NCBI GenBank assembly: GCA_037440765.1
Contig: JBBITL010000093.1
Span: 1 to 14,719 of the forward strand
Length of the DNA: 14,719 nucleotides
Source: DTKY01 sp037440765
GTDB lineage: Bacteria > Acidobacteriota > Terriglobia > Bryobacterales > Bryobacteraceae
Reading direction: 5' to 3'
Under the pieces are notes generated by a model that saw only the letters and a program-made list of their open reading frames with translations, had not been told where the DNA came from and searched no databases. The position numbers were made by a program, and so were the translations under genes. Of the stretch, positions 1 to 6,098 are shown in pieces (the stretch's first letter is position 1; every line of letters starts with the position of its first letter).

Positions 1-1
1 C

Positions 2-1582
2 AGCGTCAGGTTGCGCCATGCCGAACTTCTGTATGAAGACGGCACGCTCAACACCGAGAATCTGCGCGCGGCCCGGGCCACGGATACCTACATTCTGAAG
101 GGCGAGGGCGAGGAAGTGTACGAGCCGCGGTTCACCTACCACGGGTTCCGGTACGTGGAGGTGACGGGCCTCGCCGGCGCGCCCAGGCCCGGGGACGTCG
201 TGGGACGGGTGGTCCATACGGCGGTGGCGCCGGCCGGCGGCTTTGCCGCCTCCACGCCCGTCCTCAACCAGGTCCAGCGGCTGCTGCACTGGAGCCTGCG
301 CACGAACCTTCACGGCATCCCCACCGAATCCAGCCAGCGCGACGAGCGCATGGGCTGGCTGGCCGACGCGCACCTGGCGGCGGAGACAGCCATCTGGAAC
401 TTCGACATGGCGGCCTTCTACACCAAGTTTGTGCGCGACATACGCGACGCGCAGATGTCGGACGGAACACTGCCCGACACGGTCCCCTACCGCGCCGGCC
501 GCCGGCCAGCCGACCCGGCCTGGGGGAGCGCCTACCCGCTGCTGGTCTGGTACATGTACCTCTACTACGGCGACACGCGCATCCTCGAACAGCACTACTC
601 CGGGATCAAGGCCTGGACCGACTACCTCACCAGCCGCGCCCGGGACGGCATCGTGAGCTACTACTCCTACGCCGACTGGGCGTCGATAGCCAAGACCCCC
701 GGCGACCTGGTGTCAACCTTCTATTACTGCTACAGCGTGGACATTGTGACGCGCGCGGCGATGATCCTGGCCAGAACCGATGATGCCGTCACGTACCAGA
801 AGCTGGGCGCCGCGATCCGCGACTCTTTCCACAAGACGTACTTCAACTCCTACAGCGGCACCTATGGCAGCGGCTCTCAAACTTCCATCCTGCTGCCGCT
901 GTTCCTGAACATGATGCCCGACAACTACCGGGCGACCGCGTTGGCGGACCTGGCCGGCGACATCGTGCATGCGAACAACACGCACCTGACCACCGGGATC
1001 GTTGGAACCAAGCACCTGCTGCCGTTGCTGACGCGGTCGGGCCGCTCGGACCTGGCCTACGACCTGGCGGCCCAGACCACTTATCCGGGCTGGGGCTACA
1101 TGGCCCGGAACGGCGCGACCACGCTGTGGGAGCTGTGGCAGAACCGCACCGGCCCGTCCATGAACTCGCACAACCACGCGGCGCTCGCCAGCGTGGGCGC
1201 CTGGTTCTACTCGGCCCTGGCGGGCATCAACCCGGACCCGGTCTCGCCCGGCTTCGAGCGCATCCGCTTCGAGCCCCAGGTGGTGCGCGACCTGCGCTGG
1301 GCTTCCGGATCGGTGAAGACGCAGCGCGGGGAAGTGGCCTGCTCCTGGAGCCGCGACGGGGACCGGCTGAGGCTGGAGATCACCGTGCCGGTGGGGAGCG
1401 AGGCGGAGGTCCACCTGCCGAAACTGGGCCGCGCGGCGGTCACCATCCGCGAATCGGGCAAGCCCGTCTGGGCCAAGGACGCCTTTCAGGCAGGAGTCCC
1501 CGGCCTCACCGGCGCCAGGCAGACCGACGGCGCGGTGGTGATTCAGGCCGGGAGCGGACGCTACGTTTTCGAACTAGACTAG
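2..1582 (+). CDS. Alpha-L-rhamnosidase, GH78 family (5' end outside window)
   Basis: The C-terminal 526 or so codons of a glycoside hydrolase that would cleave terminal alpha-L-rhamnose from plant or microbial glycans; the reading frame is open to the left edge, so the N-terminal beta-sandwich domains are missing (whole family members usually run 800-1000 residues). Counting from the TTG at position 11, an (alpha/alpha)6-barrel spans about residues 80-415. The family hallmark SQRDERMGWLADAH lies at residues 108-121 with the probable general acid Glu112, and the second hallmark TTLWELW at 370-376 holds the probable catalytic base Glu374, followed by MNSHNHAALASVGAWFY. Residues about 425-523 form the C-terminal beta-sandwich typical of the family. 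It ends 6 nt before a lipoprotein-like EEP gene and probably shares its transcript. Catalytic roles are by family analogy. No signal peptide can be judged because the start is not present. Confidence 0.93.
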   Translation, partial: SVRLRHAELLYEDGTLNTENLRAARATDTYILKGEGEEVYEPRFTYHGFRYVEVTGLAGAPRPGDVVGRVVHTAVAPAGGFAASTPVLNQVQRLLHWSLRTNLHGIPTESSQRDERMGWLADAHLAAETAIWNFDMAAFYTKFVRDIRDAQMSDGTLPDTVPYRAGRRPADPAWGSAYPLLVWYMYLYYGDTRILEQHYSGIKAWTDYLTSRARDGIVSYYSYADWASIAKTPGDLVSTFYYCYSVDIVTRAAMILARTDDAVTYQKLGAAIRDSFHKTYFNSYSGTYGSGSQTSILLPLFLNMMPDNYRATALADLAGDIVHANNTHLTTGIVGTKHLLPLLTRSGRSDLAYDLAAQTTYPGWGYMARNGATTLWELWQNRTGPSMNSHNHAALASVGAWFYSALAGINPDPVSPGFERIRFEPQVVRDLRWASGSVKTQRGEVACSWSRDGDRLRLEITVPVGSEAEVHLPKLGRAAVTIRESGKPVWAKDAFQAGVPGLTGARQTDGAVVIQAGSGRYVFELD

Positions 1583-1588
1583 GGGGCT

Positions 1589-2422
1589 ATGGCGATGCTT
1601 CGGAGGAAATGTCTGCTGTTTCTGGCGCTGGCGGTTTCCGCGTGCGCCCAGCCTTTAAGGGTGGTCAGCTATAACGTCCGGCTCCCGCTGGCCAGCGACG
1701 GCCCGAACGCCTGGGACAACCGCCGCGACATTTTCGTGGAGTCGGTCCGGCGAATGGACCCGGACTTGATGGGGACGCAGGAGCTGTGGCACTCGCAGGG
1801 CCAGTACATAGTGGAGAAACTGCCCCAGTACAAGTGGTTCGGGATCAGCCGCCGCGGCAACCAGCAGGACGAGCACATGGGCGTTTTCTACAAGCCCGGC
1901 AAGCTGACACTGCTTGAGAGCGGGGACTTCTGGCTCTCCCCAACGCCGGAGGTTCCCGGCAGTTCGGCCTGGGGCATCAACTTCCCCCGCATGGTCACCT
2001 GGGGCTTGTTCGAGCTGGTGGAGAATAAGAAGCGGTTCTACTTCTACAACACGCATTTCCCCCACCGCGCCGAAGACCAGGCGGCCCGGATCGAGTGCGC
2101 CAGGATCATCGTCGCCAGGATCAAGGCCTTGCCGCAGAATGTGCCTTTCCTGATGACCGGGGATTTCAACACGCCGGGGGGCGGGGAGGTCCACCAGGTA
2201 TTCACGCCGTACCTGACCGACGCGTGGATGAGTGCCGCGAAGCGCTCAGGTCCGGAAGCCACCATGAGCCTGTGGAAGGGCGACACGTCGGGGAGCCGCA
2301 TCGACTGGATCATGTACCGCGGCCCCTTCAAGGTACACGAAGCCGAGACAGTGACCTACAACCAGGACGGACGATATCCGTCCGATCACTACCCCGTCTT
2401 CGCCGCCCTGACTCTCGAATAG
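1589..2422 (+). CDS. Endonuclease/exonuclease/phosphatase-family protein, exported or lipid-anchored
   Basis: A 277-residue metal-dependent hydrolase of the EEP fold (DNase I / exonuclease III / sphingomyelinase superfamily). The N-terminus has a basic stretch (MLRRK), a hydrophobic segment and VSAC at residues 16-19, which fits a lipobox with Cys19, so the mature protein is probably a lipoprotein or at least exported. EEP motifs occur in order: SYNVRL at 27-32, GTQEL at 62-66 with metal ligand Glu65, NTHFPHR at 154-160, TGDFNT at 190-195, SRIDWI at 236-241 and SDHYPV at 265-270. The ATG at 1589 is only 2 nt after an AGGGGG (1581-1586); the in-frame ATG at 1595 has better spacing and may be the true start. 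The substrate is unknown: export and the neighbouring rhamnosidase fit an extracellular phosphodiesterase or phosphatase better than DNA repair. The fold is secure, the specificity is not. Confidence 0.88.
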   Translation: MAMLRRKCLLFLALAVSACAQPLRVVSYNVRLPLASDGPNAWDNRRDIFVESVRRMDPDLMGTQELWHSQGQYIVEKLPQYKWFGISRRGNQQDEHMGVFYKPGKLTLLESGDFWLSPTPEVPGSSAWGINFPRMVTWGLFELVENKKRFYFYNTHFPHRAEDQAARIECARIIVARIKALPQNVPFLMTGDFNTPGGGEVHQVFTPYLTDAWMSAAKRSGPEATMSLWKGDTSGSRIDWIMYRGPFKVHEAETVTYNQDGRYPSDHYPVFAALTLE

Positions 2423-2442
2423 GGCAAGCCGCCGGCGTGCCC
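2422..2442. terminator. Possible bidirectional hairpin between convergent genes
   Basis: GGGCA (2422-2426) pairs with TGCCC (2438-2442), and an inner GCC/GGC pair (2428-2430 with 2434-2436) extends the stem across one A-G mismatch. It fills the 20-nt gap between the stop of the EEP gene and the stop of mscL on the other strand. There is no U-run on either side, so a terminator role rests mainly on position. Confidence 0.35.
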
Positions 2443-2880
2443 CTACGTGAGCTGTGAGGTGCAGTGCGCGCAGCGCACCGCCTTGATCGCCACCGCCGAC
2501 AGGCAGTAGGGACAATCTTTGGTCGTGGGCACAGCGGGCGCTGGCGCGGGCTGGCGCTTCAGCCGGTTGACCTGTTTCACAAGCAGGAAGACCGCGAAGG
2601 CCACCAGCAGGAAGTCCAGCACCGTGTTCATGAAGATGCCATAGTTGATGGTCGCCGCTCCCGCCTGCTTGGCGGCGGCCAGGCTCGGGAATTCCTTGCC
2701 TGAGATGTTGAGGTACAGGCTCGAGAAGTCTGCCTTGCCCATCAGCAGCCCCATGGGCGGCATCAGAACATCGTTGATGAACGAGGTGACGATCTTCCCA
2801 AAAGCAGCCCCGATGATGATGCCGATGGCCATGTCCAGGACATTGCCCCGCATCGCGAACTCTTTGAATTCTTTGAACAT
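2443..2880 (-). CDS. mscL: Large-conductance mechanosensitive channel MscL with C-terminal Cys4 knuckle
   Basis: A 145-residue inner-membrane channel that opens under membrane tension to release solutes during hypo-osmotic shock. The start MFKEFKEFAMRGNVLDMA is the family N-terminal helix plus the beginning of TM1 (about residues 15-43, with the pore-lining GIIIGAAFGKIV stretch), followed by a periplasmic loop (about 44-78) and TM2 (about 79-102). A Pro/Ala-rich linker (111-118) leads to a tail with CPYC at 123-126 and CAHC at 137-140, a zinc-knuckle-like module replacing the usual short cytoplasmic helix. The ATG at 2880 is chosen because an AGGAGG lies about 9 nt upstream on the minus strand and matches the family N-terminus; a longer open frame upstream overlaps the thioesterase gene and is not real. 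It follows that gene by 19 nt and is probably co-transcribed with it. Confidence 0.96.
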   Translation of the reverse strand: MFKEFKEFAMRGNVLDMAIGIIIGAAFGKIVTSFINDVLMPPMGLLMGKADFSSLYLNISGKEFPSLAAAKQAGAATINYGIFMNTVLDFLLVAFAVFLLVKQVNRLKRQPAPAPAVPTTKDCPYCLSAVAIKAVRCAHCTSQLT

Positions 2881-2899
2881 GGGTGTCTTCCTCCTGTAC

Positions 2900-3343
2900 T
2901 CAAGTAAGAACCCGTCCTTCCAGCAGCTCCATCGCCTCGCGAACCTCCGGCGGCAACGGCAGCGGCTTGCCCCTGTCGTATTGGAGGAAGACGAGGGTGG
3001 AATGAGATTCCGCGACCACGGCGTCCTGGGAGACGCTGACCACGGCGTGTTCCATGCGGAAACTGCTCCGCCCGATCCTGGACACCCGCGCTCCCACCCG
3101 CACGGTGTCCGGGAAGACCACCGGCCGGCGGTAGTCACAGGCGATCGAGGCCACCACCGGCCCCATTCCGTGGTTCTTGACGAGCGGCCACATCCCCGTC
3201 TTCTCCAGGTACACCACGCGGGCGGTCTCGCACCATCTCAGGTAGACAGTGTTGTTGACGTGGCCCAGGGCGTCCTGGTCGCCCCACTCCACCTCCAGCG
3301 ATACAACCACCGGAAACTGGAGAGGCAGGTCGGCGGGCTTCAT
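2900..3343 (-). CDS. Acyl-CoA thioesterase, 4HBT hotdog fold (YbgC/FadM-like)
   Basis: A 147-residue cytoplasmic hotdog-fold protein of the 4-hydroxybenzoyl-CoA thioesterase family, which hydrolyses acyl-CoA thioesters. The signature WGDQDALGHVNNTVYLRW occupies residues 20-37, with Asp22 and Asp24 in the catalytic-Asp region and the HVNN start of the central hotdog helix. Conserved later stretches are YRRPVVFPDTV (about 76-86), typical of the second strand, and the RMEHAVV strand (about 96-102). The length is normal for a single hotdog domain, which would act as a dimer or tetramer. The ATG at 3343 has only a weak, closely spaced G-rich element before it, so the start is supported mostly by homology. 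It heads a two-gene minus-strand unit with mscL; no functional link between them is evident. The acyl substrate cannot be told from sequence. Confidence 0.9.
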   Translation of the reverse strand: MKPADLPLQFPVVVSLEVEWGDQDALGHVNNTVYLRWCETARVVYLEKTGMWPLVKNHGMGPVVASIACDYRRPVVFPDTVRVGARVSRIGRSSFRMEHAVVSVSQDAVVAESHSTLVFLQYDRGKPLPLPPEVREAMELLEGRVLT

Positions 3344-3379
3344 CCCCTAAAGGAGTATCACAAGGTCCATTCGCCTGCT

Positions 3380-3399
3380 GACGCTCGCGGTTCAGCGTC
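3380..3399. repeat. Short GC-rich palindrome, REP-like copy A
   Basis: GACGCT (3380-3385) and AGCGTC (3394-3399) form a 6-bp stem around CGCGGTTC. The 13-mer ACGCTCGCGGTTC (3381-3393) recurs exactly at 5425-5437 in the ybaB-recR gap. It lies between the divergent thioesterase gene and the SRP RNA gene. A dispersed intergenic repeat is the likely explanation, but two copies in one window are thin evidence. Confidence 0.55.
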
Positions 3400-3415
3400 T
3401 GTTAGCATGGGAGGT

Positions 3416-3524
3416 TGTCAGGCTCTGGGCCCCGTGCAACGGGCGGCCGCAAACCCCGCCAGGTCCGGAAGGAAGCAACGGTAGTGGCTTAACCCGTGTG
3501 CCGCGGGTCACCCGGAGCCTGGCA
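3416..3524 (+). ncRNA. ffs: Signal recognition particle RNA, small bacterial 4.5S type
   Basis: This is the RNA scaffold of the signal recognition particle, which binds Ffh and targets nascent membrane proteins to FtsY. The sequence carries the near-universal SRP domain IV motif AGGTCCGGAAGGAAGCA (3461-3477), containing the GGAA tetraloop, and the distal GTGTGCCG element (3496-3503) also found in E. coli 4.5S RNA. The ends close as a helix: TGTCAGGCTCTGGG (3416-3429) pairs with CCCGGAGCCTGGCA (3511-3524), with G-U wobbles. The size, about 109 nt, fits the small type without an Alu domain. Exact ends are uncertain by several bases. It lies 21 nt before the dnaX start; this neighbourhood recurs in many bacteria, and the RNA may be cut from a shared transcript. 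Confidence 0.95.
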
Positions 3525-3545
3525 TCTTCTCGGTAACCGGCCCTC

Positions 3546-5087
3546 ATGTACCAGGTCATCGCCAGGAAGTACCGGCCGCAGACGTTTGCGGAACTGGTCA
3601 GCCAGGACCACGTCAGGACCACGCTCGAAAACGCCATCCTCCAGAACCGCATCGCGCACGGCTACATCTTCTCCGGCCAGCGCGGCACGGGCAAGACGAC
3701 GGTTGCCAGAATCCTGGCGCGGTGCCTCAACTGCGTCGGGGGCGCCACGGCCACGCCGTGTGGAACGTGCTCGAGTTGCGTGGAGATCGCCGCCGGCAAC
3801 TCCCCCGACGTCATCGAGATCGACGCCGCATCCAACCGCGGCATCAACGAGATGCGGGAACTGCGGGAGAATGTCCGTTACCGGCCCGCCCGCGACCGCT
3901 ACAAGGTCTTCATCATAGATGAAGCGCACCAGATCACCAGCGAAGCCTTCAACGCCCTGCTGAAGACGCTGGAAGAGCCGCCCGAATGGGTGGTGTTCAT
4001 GCTGTGCACCACCGAGTCGCACAAGATTCCCGCCACCATCGCCTCGCGCTGCCAGCAGTTCAGCTTCCGCTCGGTGGAGTTCGAGGACGTGGTGGCGCGC
4101 ATGGAATGGATCTGCCGCCAGGAGGGCATAACGGCGGATGCCGAGGTGCTGGCGGTGCTGGCGCAGGCCGGCGAGGGCAGCGTCCGCGATTCGCTCTCGG
4201 CGCTGGACCAGGCCATCGCCTGCTGCGGCCAGGAGCTGAAGGCGGCGGAAGTGCGGGCGCTGCTCGGTTCCTTCTCACTTGACAGCCTGCGGCAGGTGAC
4301 CGAGGCGCTGGCCGCCTCAGACTCCCGCCGCATGATCGAGGTCGTAGCGGATCTGGAGCGGAACGGCCTCAACATGCAGCATTTCTGCCGGGAACTGGCG
4401 GGATTCTTCCGCAACCTGATGGTGGCCAGGATCGCCGGGGAGGGAACACGGCTGATCGCAGCCTCCCCCGACGAACGGCGGCGGCTCGCCGGGATCGCCG
4501 CGGGCTTCAGCGAAGAAGACCTCACACGCTACCTGCACCTGACGCTGGAGTTGTACGGCGACCTGCAAAGATCCACGCAGCCGCGGCTGCACATGGAGAT
4601 CGGCCTGCTGCGCATGGTGCAAGCCGGCAGGCTCCTGGCCATTGAGGAAGCGCTGGCCTCGCTCGGGGGATCGCCCGCCCCGCAGCGCTCCTCCCCGAAG
4701 CCGGAGTCCAGGGCGCCGGCCTCCGGTGGAGGTAACTGGAAGGGCAAGCTGCACCGCGCGTTCAAGGACCTCAAAATGCCCTACTCGGCTGACGCCATAG
4801 ACCACTCACATCTGACTGAGACGCCGGAGGGACTGAGGATCGAGGTCCCTGCCGAAGTCAAACTCTCTTTGCGCAAGGTCGAACTTCAGAAGGCCTTCGA
4901 GCACCTGGGCGCGAGCGGGACCAGGTTCACTGTCGCCGTGGTGGACGAGGCTGCGCCTGCTCCCGCCGCGAAGGCGGTCGATGGGGATGAGGCGCTGGCC
5001 GGCAGGGCGCTGTCGCATCCCGAAGTCCAGCGTTTTCGCGAGACGCTCGGAGGCCAGGTGCGCGCTGTCCGCGATCTGAAAGAATAG
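3546..5087 (+). CDS. dnaX: DNA polymerase III subunit gamma/tau
   Basis: A 513-residue clamp-loader ATPase that loads the beta sliding clamp onto primed DNA. The N-terminus MYQVIARKYRPQTF is diagnostic. Walker A GQRGTGKT is at 44-51, zinc-binding cysteines at 63, 72, 75 and 78, Walker B with DEAH at 125-128, and the SRC arginine-finger motif at 167-169. Domain III, for oligomerisation, spans about 225-365. A Pro/Ser-rich linker (about 374-396) leads to a C-terminal domain ending in HPEVQRFRETLGGQVRAVRD, a conserved tail in many non-proteobacterial DnaX proteins. It is shorter than E. coli tau (643 residues). No A-AAA-AAG slippery site was seen, so two products by programmed frameshifting are not indicated. 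The ATG at 3546 lacks a clear Shine-Dalgarno but fits the conserved N-terminus. It is followed 14 nt later by ybaB and then recR, a widespread arrangement. Confidence 0.97.
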   Translation: MYQVIARKYRPQTFAELVSQDHVRTTLENAILQNRIAHGYIFSGQRGTGKTTVARILARCLNCVGGATATPCGTCSSCVEIAAGNSPDVIEIDAASNRGINEMRELRENVRYRPARDRYKVFIIDEAHQITSEAFNALLKTLEEPPEWVVFMLCTTESHKIPATIASRCQQFSFRSVEFEDVVARMEWICRQEGITADAEVLAVLAQAGEGSVRDSLSALDQAIACCGQELKAAEVRALLGSFSLDSLRQVTEALAASDSRRMIEVVADLERNGLNMQHFCRELAGFFRNLMVARIAGEGTRLIAASPDERRRLAGIAAGFSEEDLTRYLHLTLELYGDLQRSTQPRLHMEIGLLRMVQAGRLLAIEEALASLGGSPAPQRSSPKPESRAPASGGGNWKGKLHRAFKDLKMPYSADAIDHSHLTETPEGLRIEVPAEVKLSLRKVELQKAFEHLGASGTRFTVAVVDEAAPAPAAKAVDGDEALAGRALSHPEVQRFRETLGGQVRAVRDLKE

Positions 5088-5101
5088 TCCGAGGAGCACC
5101 A

Positions 5102-5410
5102 ATGAGATTGCCCGGTAACATGCAGTCGATGATGAAGCAGGCGCGCGAGATGCAGGAGCGGCTCCAGGAGGAAATCGCGCAGATCCGCGTGGAAGCCTCC
5201 GCCGGCGGCGGCATGGTCACTGTAAACATGAGCGGCCAGAAGCACGTGCTCGGAGTGAAGATCGACCCGGAAGTGGCGGGGGACGTGGAGATGTTGCAGG
5301 ACATGGTCATGGCCGCCTGCAACGAGGCCGCCAAGAAGGTTGACGAGGCCGTCCAGCAGAAAACCAGCGGCTTTCTGGGAGGGCTGGGCCTGCCTCCGGG
5401 CATGTTCTAA
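5102..5410 (+). CDS. ybaB: YbaB/EbfC-family nucleoid-associated protein
   Basis: A 102-residue DNA-binding protein of the YbaB/EbfC family, which forms dimers with a tweezer-like shape and coats DNA. The N-terminal helix (about residues 4-32: NMQSMMKQAREMQERLQEEI) is amphipathic. The central strand region with VEASAGGGMVTV (31-42) is the family core, followed by VKIDPEV (52-58) and a C-terminal helix with ACNEAAKKVDEAV (72-84). Length is normal. GGAG about 6 nt before the ATG at 5102 supports the start. Its position between dnaX and recR is the usual one for this family, which hints at a role linked to DNA replication or recombination, though the function remains loosely defined. Confidence 0.95.
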   Translation: MRLPGNMQSMMKQAREMQERLQEEIAQIRVEASAGGGMVTVNMSGQKHVLGVKIDPEVAGDVEMLQDMVMAACNEAAKKVDEAVQQKTSGFLGGLGLPPGMF

Positions 5411-5420
5411 CGCTCCGTTC

Positions 5421-5458
5421 GCTCACGCTCGCGGTTCCGCGGTGAGCACTGAACCGCG
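5421..5458. repeat. REP-like palindromic element, copy B, with alternative hairpins
   Basis: Two mutually exclusive stems can form in the 73-nt ybaB-recR gap: GCTCAC (5421-5426) with GTGAGC (5442-5447), or CGCGGTTC (5430-5437) with GAACCGCG (5451-5458). The 13-mer ACGCTCGCGGTTC (5425-5437) is shared with copy A at 3381-3393. There is no U-run, so this is not a standard intrinsic terminator. It could reduce read-through or stabilise the upstream mRNA. Confidence 0.55.
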
Positions 5459-5483
5459 GCCGTAAGGGGGCGGCGCTCAGTTC

Positions 5484-6083
5484 ATGCCTGATTTCGCCGA
5501 GCCGCTGGCGCGGCTCATACGGGAGTTCAGAAGGCTGCCCGGGATCGGCCAGAAGTCCGCCCAGCGGCTCTCGTTCCACGTGTTGCGCGGGAGTCTGGAA
5601 GACGCCGAGCGCCTGGCTGCGGCGCTCCTGGACGTGAAGAGCAAGCTTGGGCTGTGCCGGCTGTGCAACAACATCAGTGACAGCGAGCTGTGCCCTTTCT
5701 GCGCCGATGTGCACCGGGACCGGTCGGTGATCTGCGTGGTCGAGGAAACGCACAACATCGTGCCGGTGGAGACCACCCGGCAGTTCCCGGGGTTGTACCA
5801 CGTGCTGCATGGAGCAATCTCGCCGCTGCGCGGCGTGGGGCCGGACCAGTTGAAGATCAGGAACCTGCTGGAACGGCTCGAGGGAGGCGAGGTCAAGGAG
5901 GTCATTCTGGCCACCAACCCCAACGTGGAGGGGGAGGCTACGGCCGCTTACCTGGCGCGCCTGCTGAAGCCCCTGGGGCTCAGGGTGACGCGCATCGCCA
6001 TGGGGATACCGGTGGGAAGCGATCTGGACTTCGCTGATGAGGTGACCATGTCCAAGTCGCTGGAGAACCGGCGCGAGGTCTAA
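5484..6083 (+). CDS. recR: Recombination mediator RecR
   Basis: A 199-residue protein that with RecO and RecF helps load RecA onto SSB-coated single-stranded DNA gaps. A helix-hairpin-helix is seen at LPGIGQKSAQRL (18-29). The C4 zinc finger uses Cys58, Cys61, Cys70 and Cys73. The Toprim domain starts near VICVVEE (82-88) and includes ATNPNVEGEATA (143-154), and the C-terminal signature GSDLDFADEVTMSKSLENRR (178-197) is near-invariant in RecR. Length is exactly typical. The ATG at 5484 has a G-rich stretch (5464-5470) rather far upstream, about 13 nt, so initiation may be weak or coupled to upstream translation. It closes the dnaX-ybaB-recR cluster and converges on the membrane glycosyltransferase gene with a 15-nt gap. 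Confidence 0.97.
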   Translation: MPDFAEPLARLIREFRRLPGIGQKSAQRLSFHVLRGSLEDAERLAAALLDVKSKLGLCRLCNNISDSELCPFCADVHRDRSVICVVEETHNIVPVETTRQFPGLYHVLHGAISPLRGVGPDQLKIRNLLERLEGGEVKEVILATNPNVEGEATAAYLARLLKPLGLRVTRIAMGIPVGSDLDFADEVTMSKSLENRREV

Positions 6084-6098
6084 CCGGCCTCTCAGGCA

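Noticed and set aside
713..1414. Minus-strand 233-codon frame opposite the rhamnosidase gene
   Set aside because: Antisense shadow of a conserved catalytic domain; composition is typical of a complementary-frame artefact and no motif is visible.
2881..3138. N-terminal extension of the mscL reading frame to an upstream start
   Set aside because: It overlaps the thioesterase gene in another frame, has no homology to MscL, and a good AGGAGG precedes the internal ATG at 2880.
2645..3484. Plus-strand 279-codon frame opposite mscL and the thioesterase gene, running into ffs
   Set aside because: It covers two well-supported minus-strand genes and the SRP RNA; its protein has no recognisable fold.
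3546..5087. Programmed ribosomal frameshift in dnaX giving separate gamma and tau products
   Set aside because: No A-AAA-AAG or comparable slippery run was found and the frame continues through a conserved C-terminal tail.
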